A stretch of DNA of 64,000 bases from JAMXLO01 sp963812475 (GCA_963812475.1 CAWEVI010000047.1:4089-68088); one strand, 5' to 3'; counted from the stretch's first letter, positions 35,076 through 44,596 are shown. Numbers and translations are program-made. The notes: generated by a model from the sequence alone, not told the origin.

Positions 35076-35555
35076 ATGACCTACATGGACAAGGCTCTCG
35101 GCTCTCGCATCGTGCCACGCGACATTGGTGCCGGCGAAGTCCGGGAAGGGCGGGAAGCATTGGTGGTGGTGGTTGAAGACGGTGTCAGCCTCTCCGAGTC
35201 ATTTCGGATGATCTGCGAGTGCCTGGGCATTACCGTCGAGCGAATTGCGAGCCAGGATGACCTGGGACCCGTACTGCGCAACCGCCGTCCCATGGCCGTC
35301 GTTGCAGCAATGGACGCCATGGGACAGGACGGCTGCCATGTTCTGATGACGGTCGCGGCGCATGATCGCAGTCTGCCTGTCTTGTTGATGACGGGGCCGG
35401 ATCCCGCCCTGCTCGGAGCAGTGGACGCGGTGGAGCAACTCTGGGAGCTTGTTTCGGTCGAAAAATGGCAGCAACTGTCCGGCGTCGGGCCGATGGTAGA
35501 CTTCCTGTTCCGCGCAGGGCGGAAAGGCGCCTGTATCCACCTTATGTCAGTCTGA
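35076..35555 (+). CDS. CheY-like receiver-domain protein, degenerate
   Basis: 159 residues. After a 25-residue head the fold follows a response-regulator receiver: ALVVVVEDGVSLSESFRMIC (beta1, acidic ED), MAVVAAMDAMGQDGCHVL (the phosphoacceptor position reads AMDAM), SLPVLLMTGPDPALLGAVDA (the T/S beta4 block, MTG) and a last helix. There is no output domain. The lysine of beta5 is not obvious, so phosphorylation may be lost. It overlaps the convergent DUF6065 gene by 9 bp at their 3' ends. A receiver-like adaptor or pseudo-receiver is the best guess. Confidence 0.55.
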   Translation: MTYMDKALGSRIVPRDIGAGEVREGREALVVVVEDGVSLSESFRMICECLGITVERIASQDDLGPVLRNRRPMAVVAAMDAMGQDGCHVLMTVAAHDRSLPVLLMTGPDPALLGAVDAVEQLWELVSVEKWQQLSGVGPMVDFLFRAGRKGACIHLMSV

Positions 35556-36374
35556 CGGCATTGCACTGTCCACAGCTATAATCTGGGCTGGAGGCGCTCT
35601 ATCGGCAGCAGGGCAGTGATTTCTACTCCGCCTGCGCGCGCCGACCGCATAGGCGCCGAGCGCTCTATCCGGGCAGTCATTGGGCGTCGCGATCGTGGTC
35701 TGATTATGATAGTTGGCCCAGTCGCTGGCCGTCAAACCTGCCATGTCGGCGGTGGTCGATGTGGCGTGCAGAGTCGCCTCGGAGTAGGCGATGCGGGGCA
35801 GAGGCTGGATCTGGGCGAACGGAAAGTCCGCTCGGAGTCGGAGCGGCGTGTGGCTGCGGGTGAAGCGGAGATTGGTGAACAACGGACCGAACCAATGATC
35901 CGCCTCGACGATGCCCTCATAGAGAGCGTAACCGCCGGGGGACGGCAGGTTCGCCGGGGCACGGATCAGCAGGCTCCAGTCCGGCGCGGTGCGGGCGATC
36001 AGTCCGGTCCAGATCTGCAACGTGCCCGGTTCGGGAAGCGCGGTCAGGAACGGTGGCGAGCATCCCGCGAGCGCTCCGGGGGCCGTCGCGTCGAAGCGCG
36101 CCGAGAAATCCGGGAATTGCGCGGATGGCATCAAGGGGAGCCAGTCCGGTACACCGGGGCACTGCCAGAAGATGTCATGGCCGTCCCATAACAGCTGGAG
36201 GTCCGCCGGTGGGAAGACCCACCATCCATAACCCGCAGCCGCGGTGACGGCTTCGCAGTAGCGATAGGCGCGCGTTGGCAACGTGCCAGCGGCCGAGCGA
36301 TCCGCTCGCTGGGGCAGGCGAGCCTGCTCGATCAAGCGGTAGAAGCACATGATGGGATCATATGAGCGGTGCAT
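35547..36374 (-). CDS. DUF6065 family protein
   Basis: 275 residues (or 267 from the second ATG). The sequence follows the DUF6065 pattern: YRLIEQARLPQRADRSAAGT, RAYRYCEAVTAAAGYGWWVF, LQLLWDGHDIFWQ, PPFLTALPEPGTLQIWTGL, RTAPDWSLLIRAPANLP and YEGIVEADHWFGPLF. Many Trp and Pro residues, no membrane helix, no signal peptide. The family has no known biochemical role. The last 30 residues (after LGAYAVGA) are low in similarity to the pattern, and the C-terminus may be altered. A short ORF with a good ribosome site lies upstream on the same strand (36499-36603). Confidence 0.7.
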   Translation of the reverse strand: MHRSYDPIMCFYRLIEQARLPQRADRSAAGTLPTRAYRYCEAVTAAAGYGWWVFPPADLQLLWDGHDIFWQCPGVPDWLPLMPSAQFPDFSARFDATAPGALAGCSPPFLTALPEPGTLQIWTGLIARTAPDWSLLIRAPANLPSPGGYALYEGIVEADHWFGPLFTNLRFTRSHTPLRLRADFPFAQIQPLPRIAYSEATLHATSTTADMAGLTASDWANYHNQTTIATPNDCPDRALGAYAVGARRRSRNHCPAADRAPPAQIIAVDSAMPSD

Positions 36375-36498
36375 GAGGGGGCCGCCTTCGGGTTGACAGG
36401 GGGCCGCTTACGGTTCGGGAAACTGACTGGTGGGCGGAACCGCTCGCATGCGTCGCCGACCTGGGCGGAAGGGCCGTCCAGATCGGCATCGCAGGGGG

Positions 36499-36603
36499 TC
36501 AGCGGGCAGGCGGCAACCGGTACCCGGCGCCGAGACGAATGCGCCCTGTGTCAGTCGTCGCGGACGGCGCGACGGGCAAGTTGATGGCGGTCGATGGCTT
36601 CAT
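36499..36603 (-). CDS. 34-residue ORF upstream of DUF6065
   Basis: The ATG at 36603 is preceded by a strong ggaaagga site seven bases away. The peptide starts MKPSTAINLPVAPSATT, continues with TGRIRLGAGYRL and ends in PPAR. It is on the same strand as the DUF6065 gene, about 125 bp upstream. No family was recognised. The excellent ribosome site is the main reason to consider it real; it could be a leader or precursor peptide. Confidence 0.4.
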   Translation of the reverse strand: MKPSTAINLPVAPSATTDTGRIRLGAGYRLPPAR

Positions 36604-36835
36604 GGGGATTCCTTTCCGGATTTGATGTCAGCCCGAGCAGTGCACGAGCGTCTCCCTTGCACGCAAACTCTATCGCACCGAGCGGTTTGCCCACTGGGCG
36701 GCTCACCGGTGTGACAGAGGTTGAAAATTCAGGGGGACGAGCGGACGCAGTACGCCCGTTGACCGGGAACTGATACTCACCCCGCAAGGGATGTGTCAAG
36801 GAAAATTTTCATACGCATAGGTTCTACGCATAGGT

Positions 36836-37891
36836 TCAGAGTGAACCCGTCCAGGTCTGAATGAGCAAGCTGGTCACTGCAACCGACACCCAGGTCATCA
36901 GGCCGAGCAGCAAGGGCCGCGTGCCGGCTCCTGCGAAGGCGCGCCAGTGGCCCTGCAGCCCTACCGCGGCCAGCGCGACCACCAGAACCCACCGGCCCAC
37001 GAGTTGCACCGCTGGTCCGTACTGGCCGATCAGGCCAAGGGTGTTGAGCAGCGATGCAAGCACAAACATGATGATGAAAACCGGGACCGCCTGATAGACG
37101 CGTCGGACGAGCAATTCTCCCTCGCCGCCGCGCCACCCCTCGAACCAGGGCACCAGCAATCCGAAGCCGATCACCAATGGAATGATCAGGGTCGTGCGCG
37201 TGAGTTTTACAATCGTTGCTATCGTCCCGGCGTCGTGACTGTAGGCAAAACCAGCAGCCACGACCGCAGACGTATCGTTCACCGCAGTCCCCGCCCACAG
37301 ACCAAAGCCCGGGTCGCTCAGCGACAGCAGGTGACCGATGGCCGGAAAGGCAAAGACTGCGAGCATGTTGAAAAAGAATATGACGGAGATCGCGTAGGCG
37401 ATTTCCTCGGCCTTTGCCCGGATCACCGGCGCCAAGGCCGCAATTGCCGACGCCCCGCAGATCGTTGTGCCGATGCCGATCAGGCATCGCATTCGCCAGT
37501 CAACCCGCATCGTCCTGCCAATCAGAAGTGCGCAACCGAGACCGGCAGCGATGGTCACCGCCAGCACCGGCAGCAATTCGGCCCCGGTCCGCACAATGAT
37601 CCCAAGATCGAGACTGGCGCCGAGCAGGATTATGCCGCCTTTCAGGCAAAATCTGCTGACATCGCCGATCCTCAGCGTGGCGATCTGCAACGGCCCTCGC
37701 AATGTGTTCGTGATCATGATGCCGAACGCAATCGCGAATATCGGTGCGCCGATAACCGGCGCATAGCCTGCCGCGACATTGGCCGTCGCTGCAATGGCGA
37801 TGCACAACGCCAGCCCACCAATCATTCTGGCCCAAGCCGACACTACCACTCGCGTTGGCGCCGAAACCGCTGCTTCCTGCTGCATCGCCAT
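36836..37891 (-). CDS. YeiH-family membrane transporter (putative sulfate/anion exporter)
   Basis: 351 residues from the ATG at 37891 (MAMQQEAAVSAPTRVVV). About ten transmembrane helices, with family motifs GIMITNTLRGPLQIATLRIG, CLKGGIILLGASLDLG, GIGTTICGASAIAALAPVI (the conserved CG-S-A block), and GLWAGTAVNDTSAVVAAGFA. This is UPF0324/YeiH, proposed to export sulfate or taurine-derived ions. Transporters of this group are often next to LysR regulators, but here the divergent neighbour is a SARP-type regulator. An upstream extension to 37963 is open but hydrophilic. Confidence 0.85.
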   Translation of the reverse strand: MAMQQEAAVSAPTRVVVSAWARMIGGLALCIAIAATANVAAGYAPVIGAPIFAIAFGIMITNTLRGPLQIATLRIGDVSRFCLKGGIILLGASLDLGIIVRTGAELLPVLAVTIAAGLGCALLIGRTMRVDWRMRCLIGIGTTICGASAIAALAPVIRAKAEEIAYAISVIFFFNMLAVFAFPAIGHLLSLSDPGFGLWAGTAVNDTSAVVAAGFAYSHDAGTIATIVKLTRTTLIIPLVIGFGLLVPWFEGWRGGEGELLVRRVYQAVPVFIIMFVLASLLNTLGLIGQYGPAVQLVGRWVLVVALAAVGLQGHWRAFAGAGTRPLLLGLMTWVSVAVTSLLIQTWTGSL

Positions 37892-38108
37892 CGTCTGTGA
37901 CTTCCCCTCGGCCAAAGCTGCGATCTGCCGTCCCGGACGGTGCGGGAAATCGCGGCGTCTCAATCAGCCTAGCCGAACCCGGCGGACTTGGAGAATCATC
38001 CATCTGGCATTCACGTCTTGTCTCCACGGTCTTCCTGGGGTAGTTTTTTGGCACACAGTTCGCCTATGGGTTGTATTTGGCCGGTATATCTCGTGAAATG
38101 CGCGCGAG

Positions 38109-40106
38109 GTGGGAGTCACGATCCTGGCAGACGCCCCCGCAACTGACGATCGACGACCCCCCTCGACAGAGCCCTGTCTGCGCCTGACCTTGTTCGGAGC
38201 TATGCAGGCGCGCAACGCCGACGGGCGGAGCGTTCTGCCGCGTTCGCGCAAGACGCGCGCCGTGCTCGCTATGCTGGCAATGGCGGGGCCCAGGCAGGTA
38301 TTGCGTAACCAACTGACCGCGTTGCTCTGGAGCCGGCGTGAGCGCGAGCAGGCGCGCGCGTCGCTTCGGCAATCGGTGCATGAGCTTCGGGTCGTCCTCG
38401 GGCCGTGCGCTGACATGTTGCTGCAGGCGGATCGCGATCATCTTCGGCTGCTGGATAAACAGCTCTGGGTCGACGCCCGCGTGCTGGCGGCAGCGACGGT
38501 CGCGCAACCCGACGGTTTGGCGCTGTTCCAGCGCACGCTGCTTGATGATCTCACAGGGATCGATGCTGCGTTCGATCGATGGCTGGAGGATGAACTCCAA
38601 CGCCTGACACGACATGCGCGCTCGCTGGCTGACACGCTCCTGACCGTGCAATGCGAGACGAGTGCAACGATCGATGCGGCCGAACGATTGTTGTTCATTG
38701 ACCCTTGCCATGAGGGCGCGTGGCAGGCGTTGATCAAAGCGCACAAGGTCCAGGGGGACCGCGCTGAGGCACGACTGGCGTACCACCGATGCAACGCCGC
38801 CCTGGCGGATGCCGGCCTGACTCCATCTCGCGCGACGGAAGAGCTTGAAGGATGCATGACGCCCGTCCAAGTCCTTGCGGCCAGAGACCTTCGACCTCGT
38901 GACGGGAACCGGAGCATCCGCCTTTCTGTTCTCCCGCCACGTGTCCTGGACGGCGACCGGCTCGATGCCCTGTCCCTGGGACTTGCCGAGGAAATCACTG
39001 CCGCTCTGTCACGCTTTCGCTGGATTTCCTGCGTCGATGCTACGTTGCTGCCGACGATTGCCGGCGTGGCGAAGCCCTCCGAGCTCGCACGTCAGCGCCT
39101 CGATCTGGATTTTCTGCTGGACAGCACGCTCCAGCGCTCCGGCAACCGCATTCGCATCATCATCCGTCTGATCGACGTTCATGCTGGGGGCAACGTCGCC
39201 TGGGTTCGCCGCTTTGATGGTGCAGTGGACGACCTTCTGGTCCTGCAGAGCAATGTCGCCGCCGAGACGTCAGCCCAGGTCGATCTCGAATTGCTGATCC
39301 TCGAGGGAGATCGCCTGGTGTCCCGCGGGCTGCGCGATGCAACCGCGTACGACCTCACTCTCGGCGCGATACCCGCGATCTATCGCCTCAAGTCATCCGG
39401 CTTCCAGGCGGCCGGCAAGATGCTCGCTGCCGCGCTCGCTATCGAGTCCGACAATGCGGCGGCAAACGCCTGGTCGGCCTACTGGCATGTCCTTTTGGTC
39501 GGCCAGGGGTGGGCGGGTGATCCGGTTGCCGCAACGCAGCGCGCGGGAGACCTGGCGGAGCGTGCCGTCGCGCTGGATCGAGGCGACGCGCGGGCACTGG
39601 CACTCGTCGGGCACGTCCGCGGCTTCCTGCATCGGCGCCCGGCGGAGGCTTGTGCCCTTCACGAACGCGCCATCTCGCTCAACCCCAACCTGCCTTTGGC
39701 ATGGTGCTTCTCGGGCGTCGCCAACAGCTATTTGGGCCGGCATGAGGAGGCGATCGAGCGGATCGCCCAGGCGCAACGGCTTTCGCCGCACGATCCACAC
39801 GCATTCTTCTTTGATATGGCGCTCACGATGCCGCATCTCCTGCGCGGCGAATTCGATACGGTCGTGACGCTGGGGCGACGGGCGATTGAGCTTAATCCGA
39901 GCTTTTCGTCAACCTACAAGGGGTATCTGGCCGCACTTGGCCATCTGGGCCGCGACCACGACGCCTCTCGGGTGCTGGCTCGGCTGCTAACGCTCGAGCC
40001 GAGCTTCTCGATCAGGGATGCCGTTGAACGGTCGCCGATGATTCGCCCAGACGACCTGGCACTTTACGCGGAGGGCCTGCGTCGGGCCGGATTGCGGGAA
40101 GGCTAG
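38109..40106 (+). CDS. SARP/BTAD-type transcriptional regulator with C-terminal TPR repeats
   Basis: 665 residues, GTG start. Residues 20-110 form an OmpR-type winged helix (LRLTLFGAMQARNADGRSVL, RKTRAVLAMLAMAG, REREQARASLRQSVHELRVV). Residues 115-250 form the bacterial transcriptional activator (BTAD) helical domain (RLLFIDPCHEGAWQALIKAH). Residues 270-400 resemble the adenylate-cyclase-like/FlgO segment seen in such proteins (SVLPPRVLDGDRLDALSLGL). The last 250 residues carry TPR-like repeats (ALHERAISLNPNLPLAWCFS, RRAIELNPSFSSTYKGYLAA). Similar regulators sit next to transporters in alphaproteobacteria. It is divergent from yeiH and lies 100 bp upstream of aapJ, so either may be its target. 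Confidence 0.8.
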   Translation: MGVTILADAPATDDRRPPSTEPCLRLTLFGAMQARNADGRSVLPRSRKTRAVLAMLAMAGPRQVLRNQLTALLWSRREREQARASLRQSVHELRVVLGPCADMLLQADRDHLRLLDKQLWVDARVLAAATVAQPDGLALFQRTLLDDLTGIDAAFDRWLEDELQRLTRHARSLADTLLTVQCETSATIDAAERLLFIDPCHEGAWQALIKAHKVQGDRAEARLAYHRCNAALADAGLTPSRATEELEGCMTPVQVLAARDLRPRDGNRSIRLSVLPPRVLDGDRLDALSLGLAEEITAALSRFRWISCVDATLLPTIAGVAKPSELARQRLDLDFLLDSTLQRSGNRIRIIIRLIDVHAGGNVAWVRRFDGAVDDLLVLQSNVAAETSAQVDLELLILEGDRLVSRGLRDATAYDLTLGAIPAIYRLKSSGFQAAGKMLAAALAIESDNAAANAWSAYWHVLLVGQGWAGDPVAATQRAGDLAERAVALDRGDARALALVGHVRGFLHRRPAEACALHERAISLNPNLPLAWCFSGVANSYLGRHEEAIERIAQAQRLSPHDPHAFFFDMALTMPHLLRGEFDTVVTLGRRAIELNPSFSSTYKGYLAALGHLGRDHDASRVLARLLTLEPSFSIRDAVERSPMIRPDDLALYAEGLRRAGLREG

Positions 40107-40206
40107 GTCGCCACACGGCGGCTGCCATTGATATTGCATCCAACGCATCGCACAGTCTGCCGATGCGCGGGCGGGCGCTCCGCACCGTCAACGGGAGTCT
40201 TCGCTT

Positions 40207-41244
40207 ATGAGACGGTCAACGATCCCTTACGCGACTGTTCTGTTCGCCAGCGCACTACTGGGGGCTCAGCCGTTCCCGGCTGCTGCGCAGGGAACCGGTT
40301 CGGCGACACTCGATGCCGCTCGGGGCCGTGGCCAGGTACTGTGCGGCATTGCCGGCAATGTGCCGGGCTTCTCCCTGCCGGACAGCCAGGGCGTCATGCG
40401 CGGGATCGATGCCGATACCTGTCGCGCCATAACCACCGCCGCGCTTGGCGACGTGAGCAAGACGAAGTTCGTCCCGACCACAACTCAGAACCGCTTCACC
40501 GCATTGCAGTCGGGCGAGGTCGATCTGCTGTCGCGCAGCACCACCTGGACCCTTGGCCGCGAAGGCAATCTCGGGCTCGAATTCGCCTGGGTGAACTACT
40601 ACGACGGCACCGGATTCCTGGTGAAGGCAGCCAACGGCGTGAAGTCGGCCAAGGAGATGGACGGCGCCTCTATCTGCGTGCAGCCGGGCACTTCCACCGA
40701 GCTCGCGATCAACGACTATTTCAAACTCAACAACCTGAAGTTCACACCTATCCTGATCCAGGACCTGTCCGAAGTTCAGAACGCCTTCATGTCCGGTCGC
40801 TGCGATGCCTACTCCACGGACGCCTCGGCGCTTGCCACCTTCCGCTTCAGCCAGGGTCCGAAGGCTCAGGAACTGGTTCTGCTTCCCGAGATCATCAGCA
40901 AGGAGCCGCTTGGCGTCATGGTCCGCAAGGGTGACGACAAGTGGTTCGACCTCGTGCGCTGGACATTCATCGCTATGATCACCGCCGAGGAGAAGGGCAT
41001 CACGAGCAAGAACGTCGATACGTTCATGACCAGCACGGACCCGGACATCCGCCGCCTGCTGGGGCTCGAGGGCGACATGGGCAAGGCGCTCGCGATCGAC
41101 AACAAGTGGGCCTACAACGTCATCAAGCAGGTCGGCAATTTCGGCGAGGTTTGGGACCGCAACATCACCCCGATGGGTGTGCAGCGCGGCATCAACAACA
41201 TCTGGACCAAGGGCGGCCTGCAATACGCCCCACCGATTCGCTGA
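40207..41244 (+). CDS. aapJ: General L-amino-acid ABC transporter, periplasmic binding protein
   Basis: 345 residues with a signal peptide (cleavage after AAA at about residue 27: PFPAAAQ). The mature protein is the family 3 solute-binding fold: RGQVLCGIAGNVPGFSLPDS, DADTCRAITTAALGD, FTALQSGEVDLLSRSTTWTL (the ligand-binding ST block), GASICVQPGTSTELAINDYF and CDAYSTDASALA. These match AapJ/BztA, which delivers many L-amino acids to AapQM. The first gene of the aapJQMP group; a weak hairpin terminator follows (41270-41305), which could give more AapJ than membrane subunits, as is common. Confidence 0.9.
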   Translation: MRRSTIPYATVLFASALLGAQPFPAAAQGTGSATLDAARGRGQVLCGIAGNVPGFSLPDSQGVMRGIDADTCRAITTAALGDVSKTKFVPTTTQNRFTALQSGEVDLLSRSTTWTLGREGNLGLEFAWVNYYDGTGFLVKAANGVKSAKEMDGASICVQPGTSTELAINDYFKLNNLKFTPILIQDLSEVQNAFMSGRCDAYSTDASALATFRFSQGPKAQELVLLPEIISKEPLGVMVRKGDDKWFDLVRWTFIAMITAEEKGITSKNVDTFMTSTDPDIRRLLGLEGDMGKALAIDNKWAYNVIKQVGNFGEVWDRNITPMGVQRGINNIWTKGGLQYAPPIR

Positions 41245-41269
41245 CCACACAGCCCGGGCGCCGAACCGA

Positions 41270-41305
41270 AGGCCGCCCAGGCTCGATCCCAGGCGGTCTG
41301 CTTTT
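41270..41305 (+). terminator. Hairpin with T-run after aapJ (attenuator-type)
   Basis: aggccgcc (41270-41277) can pair with ggcggtct (41292-41299; two G-U or weak pairs), followed by gctttt. It lies between aapJ and aapQ, 25 bp after the stop. Partial termination would set the subunit ratio. Judged by eye only. Confidence 0.4.
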
Positions 41306-41422
41306 GGTATCATCCGCCTGACAGGTTGATCTTGCTCGCTTGATTGCTCCACAGTCGCACCCGAACCGGTGCACGCACGACGCAGCAAGGTGCGGTACGA
41401 CGACAAGGGGGCTTGCGAGGCC

Positions 41423-42634
41423 ATGTCTGGAGCAACTGCCGATCCGCGCCTGATCGGAGCCCGTGCCGCGCCAAGGAAGGCGCTCCGCCTGTCATGGTCG
41501 GACCCGGTATTCCGCGCCATTTTCTGGCAGGTTCTGATTGTCGGCTTCGTCGTGCTGGTCGTCTGGTATCTGATCGGCAACACCAACCGCAACCTCGCCG
41601 CGCGCCATATCGCCACCGGCTTTGCCTTTCTGGGCCGTGTGGCCGGCATCCCGATCGGCGAATCGCCGATCCCCTACAACCCCGCCGTCGATACCTATGG
41701 TAGGGCGCTGATCATCGGCATTCTGAATACGCTCCGAGTGGCAATCGTCGGCATCGTGCTCGCGACCATTCTCGGAACTCTGATCGGCATCGGCCGTCTC
41801 TCGGGCAACTGGCTGCTTGCGAAGCTGACCGCGATCTATGTGGAAACGCTGCGGGACATTCCGGTACTGCTGCAGCTCTTCTTCTGGTACTCGATCATGC
41901 AGACGTTGCCGCCACCCCGCCAGTCCTGGCACATCGGTGAACTGGTTTACTTCTCCAACCGCGGAGCGAGATACGCGGAGCTGGAATGGGACCCCGCCTA
42001 CACCTGGGCCGTGGTCGGCTTAGTTGTGGGCATCGTCTGCACGGTCGCCTGGAGCCGCGTCGCGCGACGGCGGCAGGACGAGACCGGGCGGCGCCCGCCC
42101 GTATGGCCGGTCGGACTGTGCTTAATGATCGGACTGCCACTGGCGATCTGGGCGCTGTTCGGCGCACCGTTCCGCCCCGACATGCCGGTGCTGCGCGGCT
42201 TCAACTTCCAGGGCGGCGGCACCATCAGCCCGGAGTATTTCGCGCTCCTGCTCGGCCTGGTCATCTACACCGCTGCCTACATCGCCGAGATCGTGCGGTC
42301 GGGCATTCAGTCGGTTCCGCTCGGCCAGTGGGAGGCCGCAGGGGCACTCGGCCTGCGTCGCGGCAACATCCTGCGTCGCATCGTGCTGCCTCAGGCGTTG
42401 CGCGTGATCATTCCACCGATGACCAGCCAGTATCTGAACATTACCAAAAACAGTTCGCTGGCGGTGGCAATCGGCTTTCAGGACATTGTCTCGATCGCCT
42501 ACACGACGCTTAACCAGACCGGCCAGGCAATCGAGGGGGTCGCGATCATCATGGCCGTTTACCTCACGATCAGCCTGTCGATCAGCCTGTTCATGAACTG
42601 GTACAATGCGCGGATCGCGTTGGTGGAGCGCTGA
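41423..42634 (+). CDS. aapQ: General L-amino-acid ABC transporter, permease subunit 1
   Basis: 403 residues from the ATG at 41423 (MSGATADPRLIG); the upstream frame to 41369 is not needed. Long N-terminal cytoplasmic/loop segments and about eight helices follow the AapQ layout, with the sequence blocks GRALIIGILNTLRVAIVGIV, ETLRDIPVLLQLFFWYSIMQ and the EAA coupling loop QWEAAGALGLRRGNILRRIV (near residue 310), which contacts the ATPase. A large periplasmic loop between helices (PRQSWHIGELVYFSNRGARY) is characteristic for AapQ and BztB. It forms a heterodimer with AapM; the two genes are 3 bp apart. Confidence 0.88.
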   Translation: MSGATADPRLIGARAAPRKALRLSWSDPVFRAIFWQVLIVGFVVLVVWYLIGNTNRNLAARHIATGFAFLGRVAGIPIGESPIPYNPAVDTYGRALIIGILNTLRVAIVGIVLATILGTLIGIGRLSGNWLLAKLTAIYVETLRDIPVLLQLFFWYSIMQTLPPPRQSWHIGELVYFSNRGARYAELEWDPAYTWAVVGLVVGIVCTVAWSRVARRRQDETGRRPPVWPVGLCLMIGLPLAIWALFGAPFRPDMPVLRGFNFQGGGTISPEYFALLLGLVIYTAAYIAEIVRSGIQSVPLGQWEAAGALGLRRGNILRRIVLPQALRVIIPPMTSQYLNITKNSSLAVAIGFQDIVSIAYTTLNQTGQAIEGVAIIMAVYLTISLSISLFMNWYNARIALVER

Positions 42635-42637
42635 CCC

Positions 42638-43786
42638 ATGAGCCAGACAGTTGCCAGCGCCGATCCCGTCGCCATAGCCGCCACCCGCGAAAAACCTCCG
42701 TCCGATGTCGCCGGCCCATGGGCATGGGCCAGGGCCAACCTGTTCGGTTCATGGTGGTCCACCGCAGTCACGCTGGTGCTGGGCTACCTGATCCTGCGCT
42801 TTGCCATCAGCTTCGTCTCCTGGGCACTGGTCCACGCGGTCTGGACCGTGCCGTACGACGCCGAGGGCAGACCGGACAACGCGGCGTGCCAGAATGCCAA
42901 AGGCATCGGCGCTTGCTGGGCGGTGATCACTGACAAGTACCGGCTGATTCTGTTCGGCCGCTATCCGTACGACGAACAATGGCGGCCGGCGGTCTGCGTG
43001 GTATTGTTCATCGGCCTCTATGTCGTTTCGGCCATGCGGCGCTTTTGGCGCAAGGAACTGGCGCTGATCTGGGTCGGGACGCTGGTCGTCATCGGTGTGC
43101 TCATGTGGGGCGGTGTGCTGGGCCTGCCGCTGGTCACCGAGGATTTCTGGGGCGGGCTGCCGCTCACGCTGATCCTTGCGACCTTCGGTCTGGCATTCGC
43201 CTTCCCGCTGGCGATCCTGGTCGCGCTCGGGCGCCGTTCCACGACATTGCCCGCGGTGAAGATGCTTTGCGTCGTCTACGTCGAACTGATCCGCGGCGTG
43301 CCGCTGGTCGCACTGCTGTTCATGGCGAGCGTGATGTTCCCGCTGTTCCTGCCGGAGGGCGTGAACATCGACAAATTGTTGCGGGCGCAGATCGCCATCA
43401 TCCTGTTCGCCGGCGCGTATCTGGCGGAAGTCGTGCGTGCCGGCCTGCAGGCGTTGCCGAAGGGCCAGGGGGAGGCAGCCGATGCGCTCGGCCTGAGCTA
43501 CTGGCAGAAGACCAGCTCGATCATCCTGCCGCAGGCCCTGCGTCTTGTAATACCGCCGCTGGTCAACACCTTCATCGGCTTCTTCAAGGATACGTCCTTG
43601 GTTTTAATCATCGGCCTGTTCGATCTGCTCTATATGGGCAAGATCGCGCTCAGCGACCCGCCATGGCAGAGCTTTTCCACCGAGGTCTATCTCATGCTGG
43701 CGGTCATCTACATCGCGTTCTGCTTCGCCATGTCGAAATACAGCCGCGGATTGGAGCGTGAGCTCGGCCGCACCCATCGCCGCTGA
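42638..43786 (+). CDS. aapM: General L-amino-acid ABC transporter, permease subunit 2
   Basis: 382 residues with the AapM layout: an N-terminal helix (WWSTAVTLVLGYLILRFAIS), a periplasmic insertion with paired cysteines (AACQNAKGIGACWAVITDKY) and a C-terminal permease core whose EAA loop reads GQGEAADALGLSYWQKTSSI. Further signatures: YVELIRGVPLVALLFMASVM and FIGFFKDTSLVLIIGLFDLL. It is inserted in the inner membrane with AapQ. Translation probably couples to aapQ, since the ATG follows its stop by 3 bp. Confidence 0.9.
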   Translation: MSQTVASADPVAIAATREKPPSDVAGPWAWARANLFGSWWSTAVTLVLGYLILRFAISFVSWALVHAVWTVPYDAEGRPDNAACQNAKGIGACWAVITDKYRLILFGRYPYDEQWRPAVCVVLFIGLYVVSAMRRFWRKELALIWVGTLVVIGVLMWGGVLGLPLVTEDFWGGLPLTLILATFGLAFAFPLAILVALGRRSTTLPAVKMLCVVYVELIRGVPLVALLFMASVMFPLFLPEGVNIDKLLRAQIAIILFAGAYLAEVVRAGLQALPKGQGEAADALGLSYWQKTSSIILPQALRLVIPPLVNTFIGFFKDTSLVLIIGLFDLLYMGKIALSDPPWQSFSTEVYLMLAVIYIAFCFAMSKYSRGLERELGRTHRR

Positions 43787-43801
43787 ACAAGGGATACGAG
43801 C

Positions 43802-44596
43802 ATGAGCCAGACTGCCTTGTCCGAACATGTCGTTACCCAAATGGCGGATACCAAGGGACCGCCGATCATCGTGATGGACCGGGTGAACAAGTGGTACGGC
43901 TCGCTCCATGTGCTGCGCGATGTGTCCCTGTCCGTGGCGGAAAAGGAACGCGTTGTGGTCTGCGGGCCCTCCGGTTCCGGCAAGTCCACCATGATCCGCT
44001 GCATCAATCGGCTGGAGGTCCATCAGGAAGGCCAGATCGTGGTCGATGGCACCGAGTTGACCGACGATCTTCGATCGCTCGATACGATCCGGCGCGAAGT
44101 CGGCATGGTGTTCCAGTCGTTCAATCTGTTTCCGCATTTGACAATTCTCGAGAACTGCACCCTGGCCCCCATCTGGGTGCGCAAGATGCCCAAGGCTGAA
44201 GCCGAGGAAGTGGCGATGAATTTCCTGACCCGGGTGAAAATTCCCGAGCAGGCGAAGAAGTATCCAGGTCAACTATCCGGCGGCCAGCAGCAGCGCGTCG
44301 CCATTGCACGCGCCCTGTGCATGCGACCTAAGATCATGCTGTTCGACGAACCCACCTCGGCGCTCGATCCGGAGATGATCAAGGAGGTGCTGGACGTCAT
44401 GATCGAACTCGCCGAGTCCGGCATGACCATGGTCTGCGTGACGCACGAGATGGGGTTCGCGCGGCGGGTGGCTGATCGTGTCGTGTTCATGGACCGCGGC
44501 GAAATCGTCGAGAGCGGCACACCGCAACGCATGTTCGAAGATCCGCAGACCGATCGTCTGAAGCTGTTCCTCAGTCAGATCCTACGTGGTCACTGA
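43802..44596 (+). CDS. aapP: General L-amino-acid ABC transporter, ATPase subunit
   Basis: 264 residues. Walker A is GPSGSGKST (about 55-63), the ABC signature is LSGGQQQR near residue 158, Walker B is IMLFDEPTSALDPEM, the D-loop and switch histidine are in VCVTHEMGFARRVADRV. This is the polar amino-acid (PAAT) ATPase pattern (GlnQ/AapP). It lies 15 bp after aapM. The group carries no regulator of its own and may respond to the SARP-type gene upstream or to general nitrogen control. Intact and typical. Confidence 0.93.
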   Translation: MSQTALSEHVVTQMADTKGPPIIVMDRVNKWYGSLHVLRDVSLSVAEKERVVVCGPSGSGKSTMIRCINRLEVHQEGQIVVDGTELTDDLRSLDTIRREVGMVFQSFNLFPHLTILENCTLAPIWVRKMPKAEAEEVAMNFLTRVKIPEQAKKYPGQLSGGQQQRVAIARALCMRPKIMLFDEPTSALDPEMIKEVLDVMIELAESGMTMVCVTHEMGFARRVADRVVFMDRGEIVESGTPQRMFEDPQTDRLKLFLSQILRGH

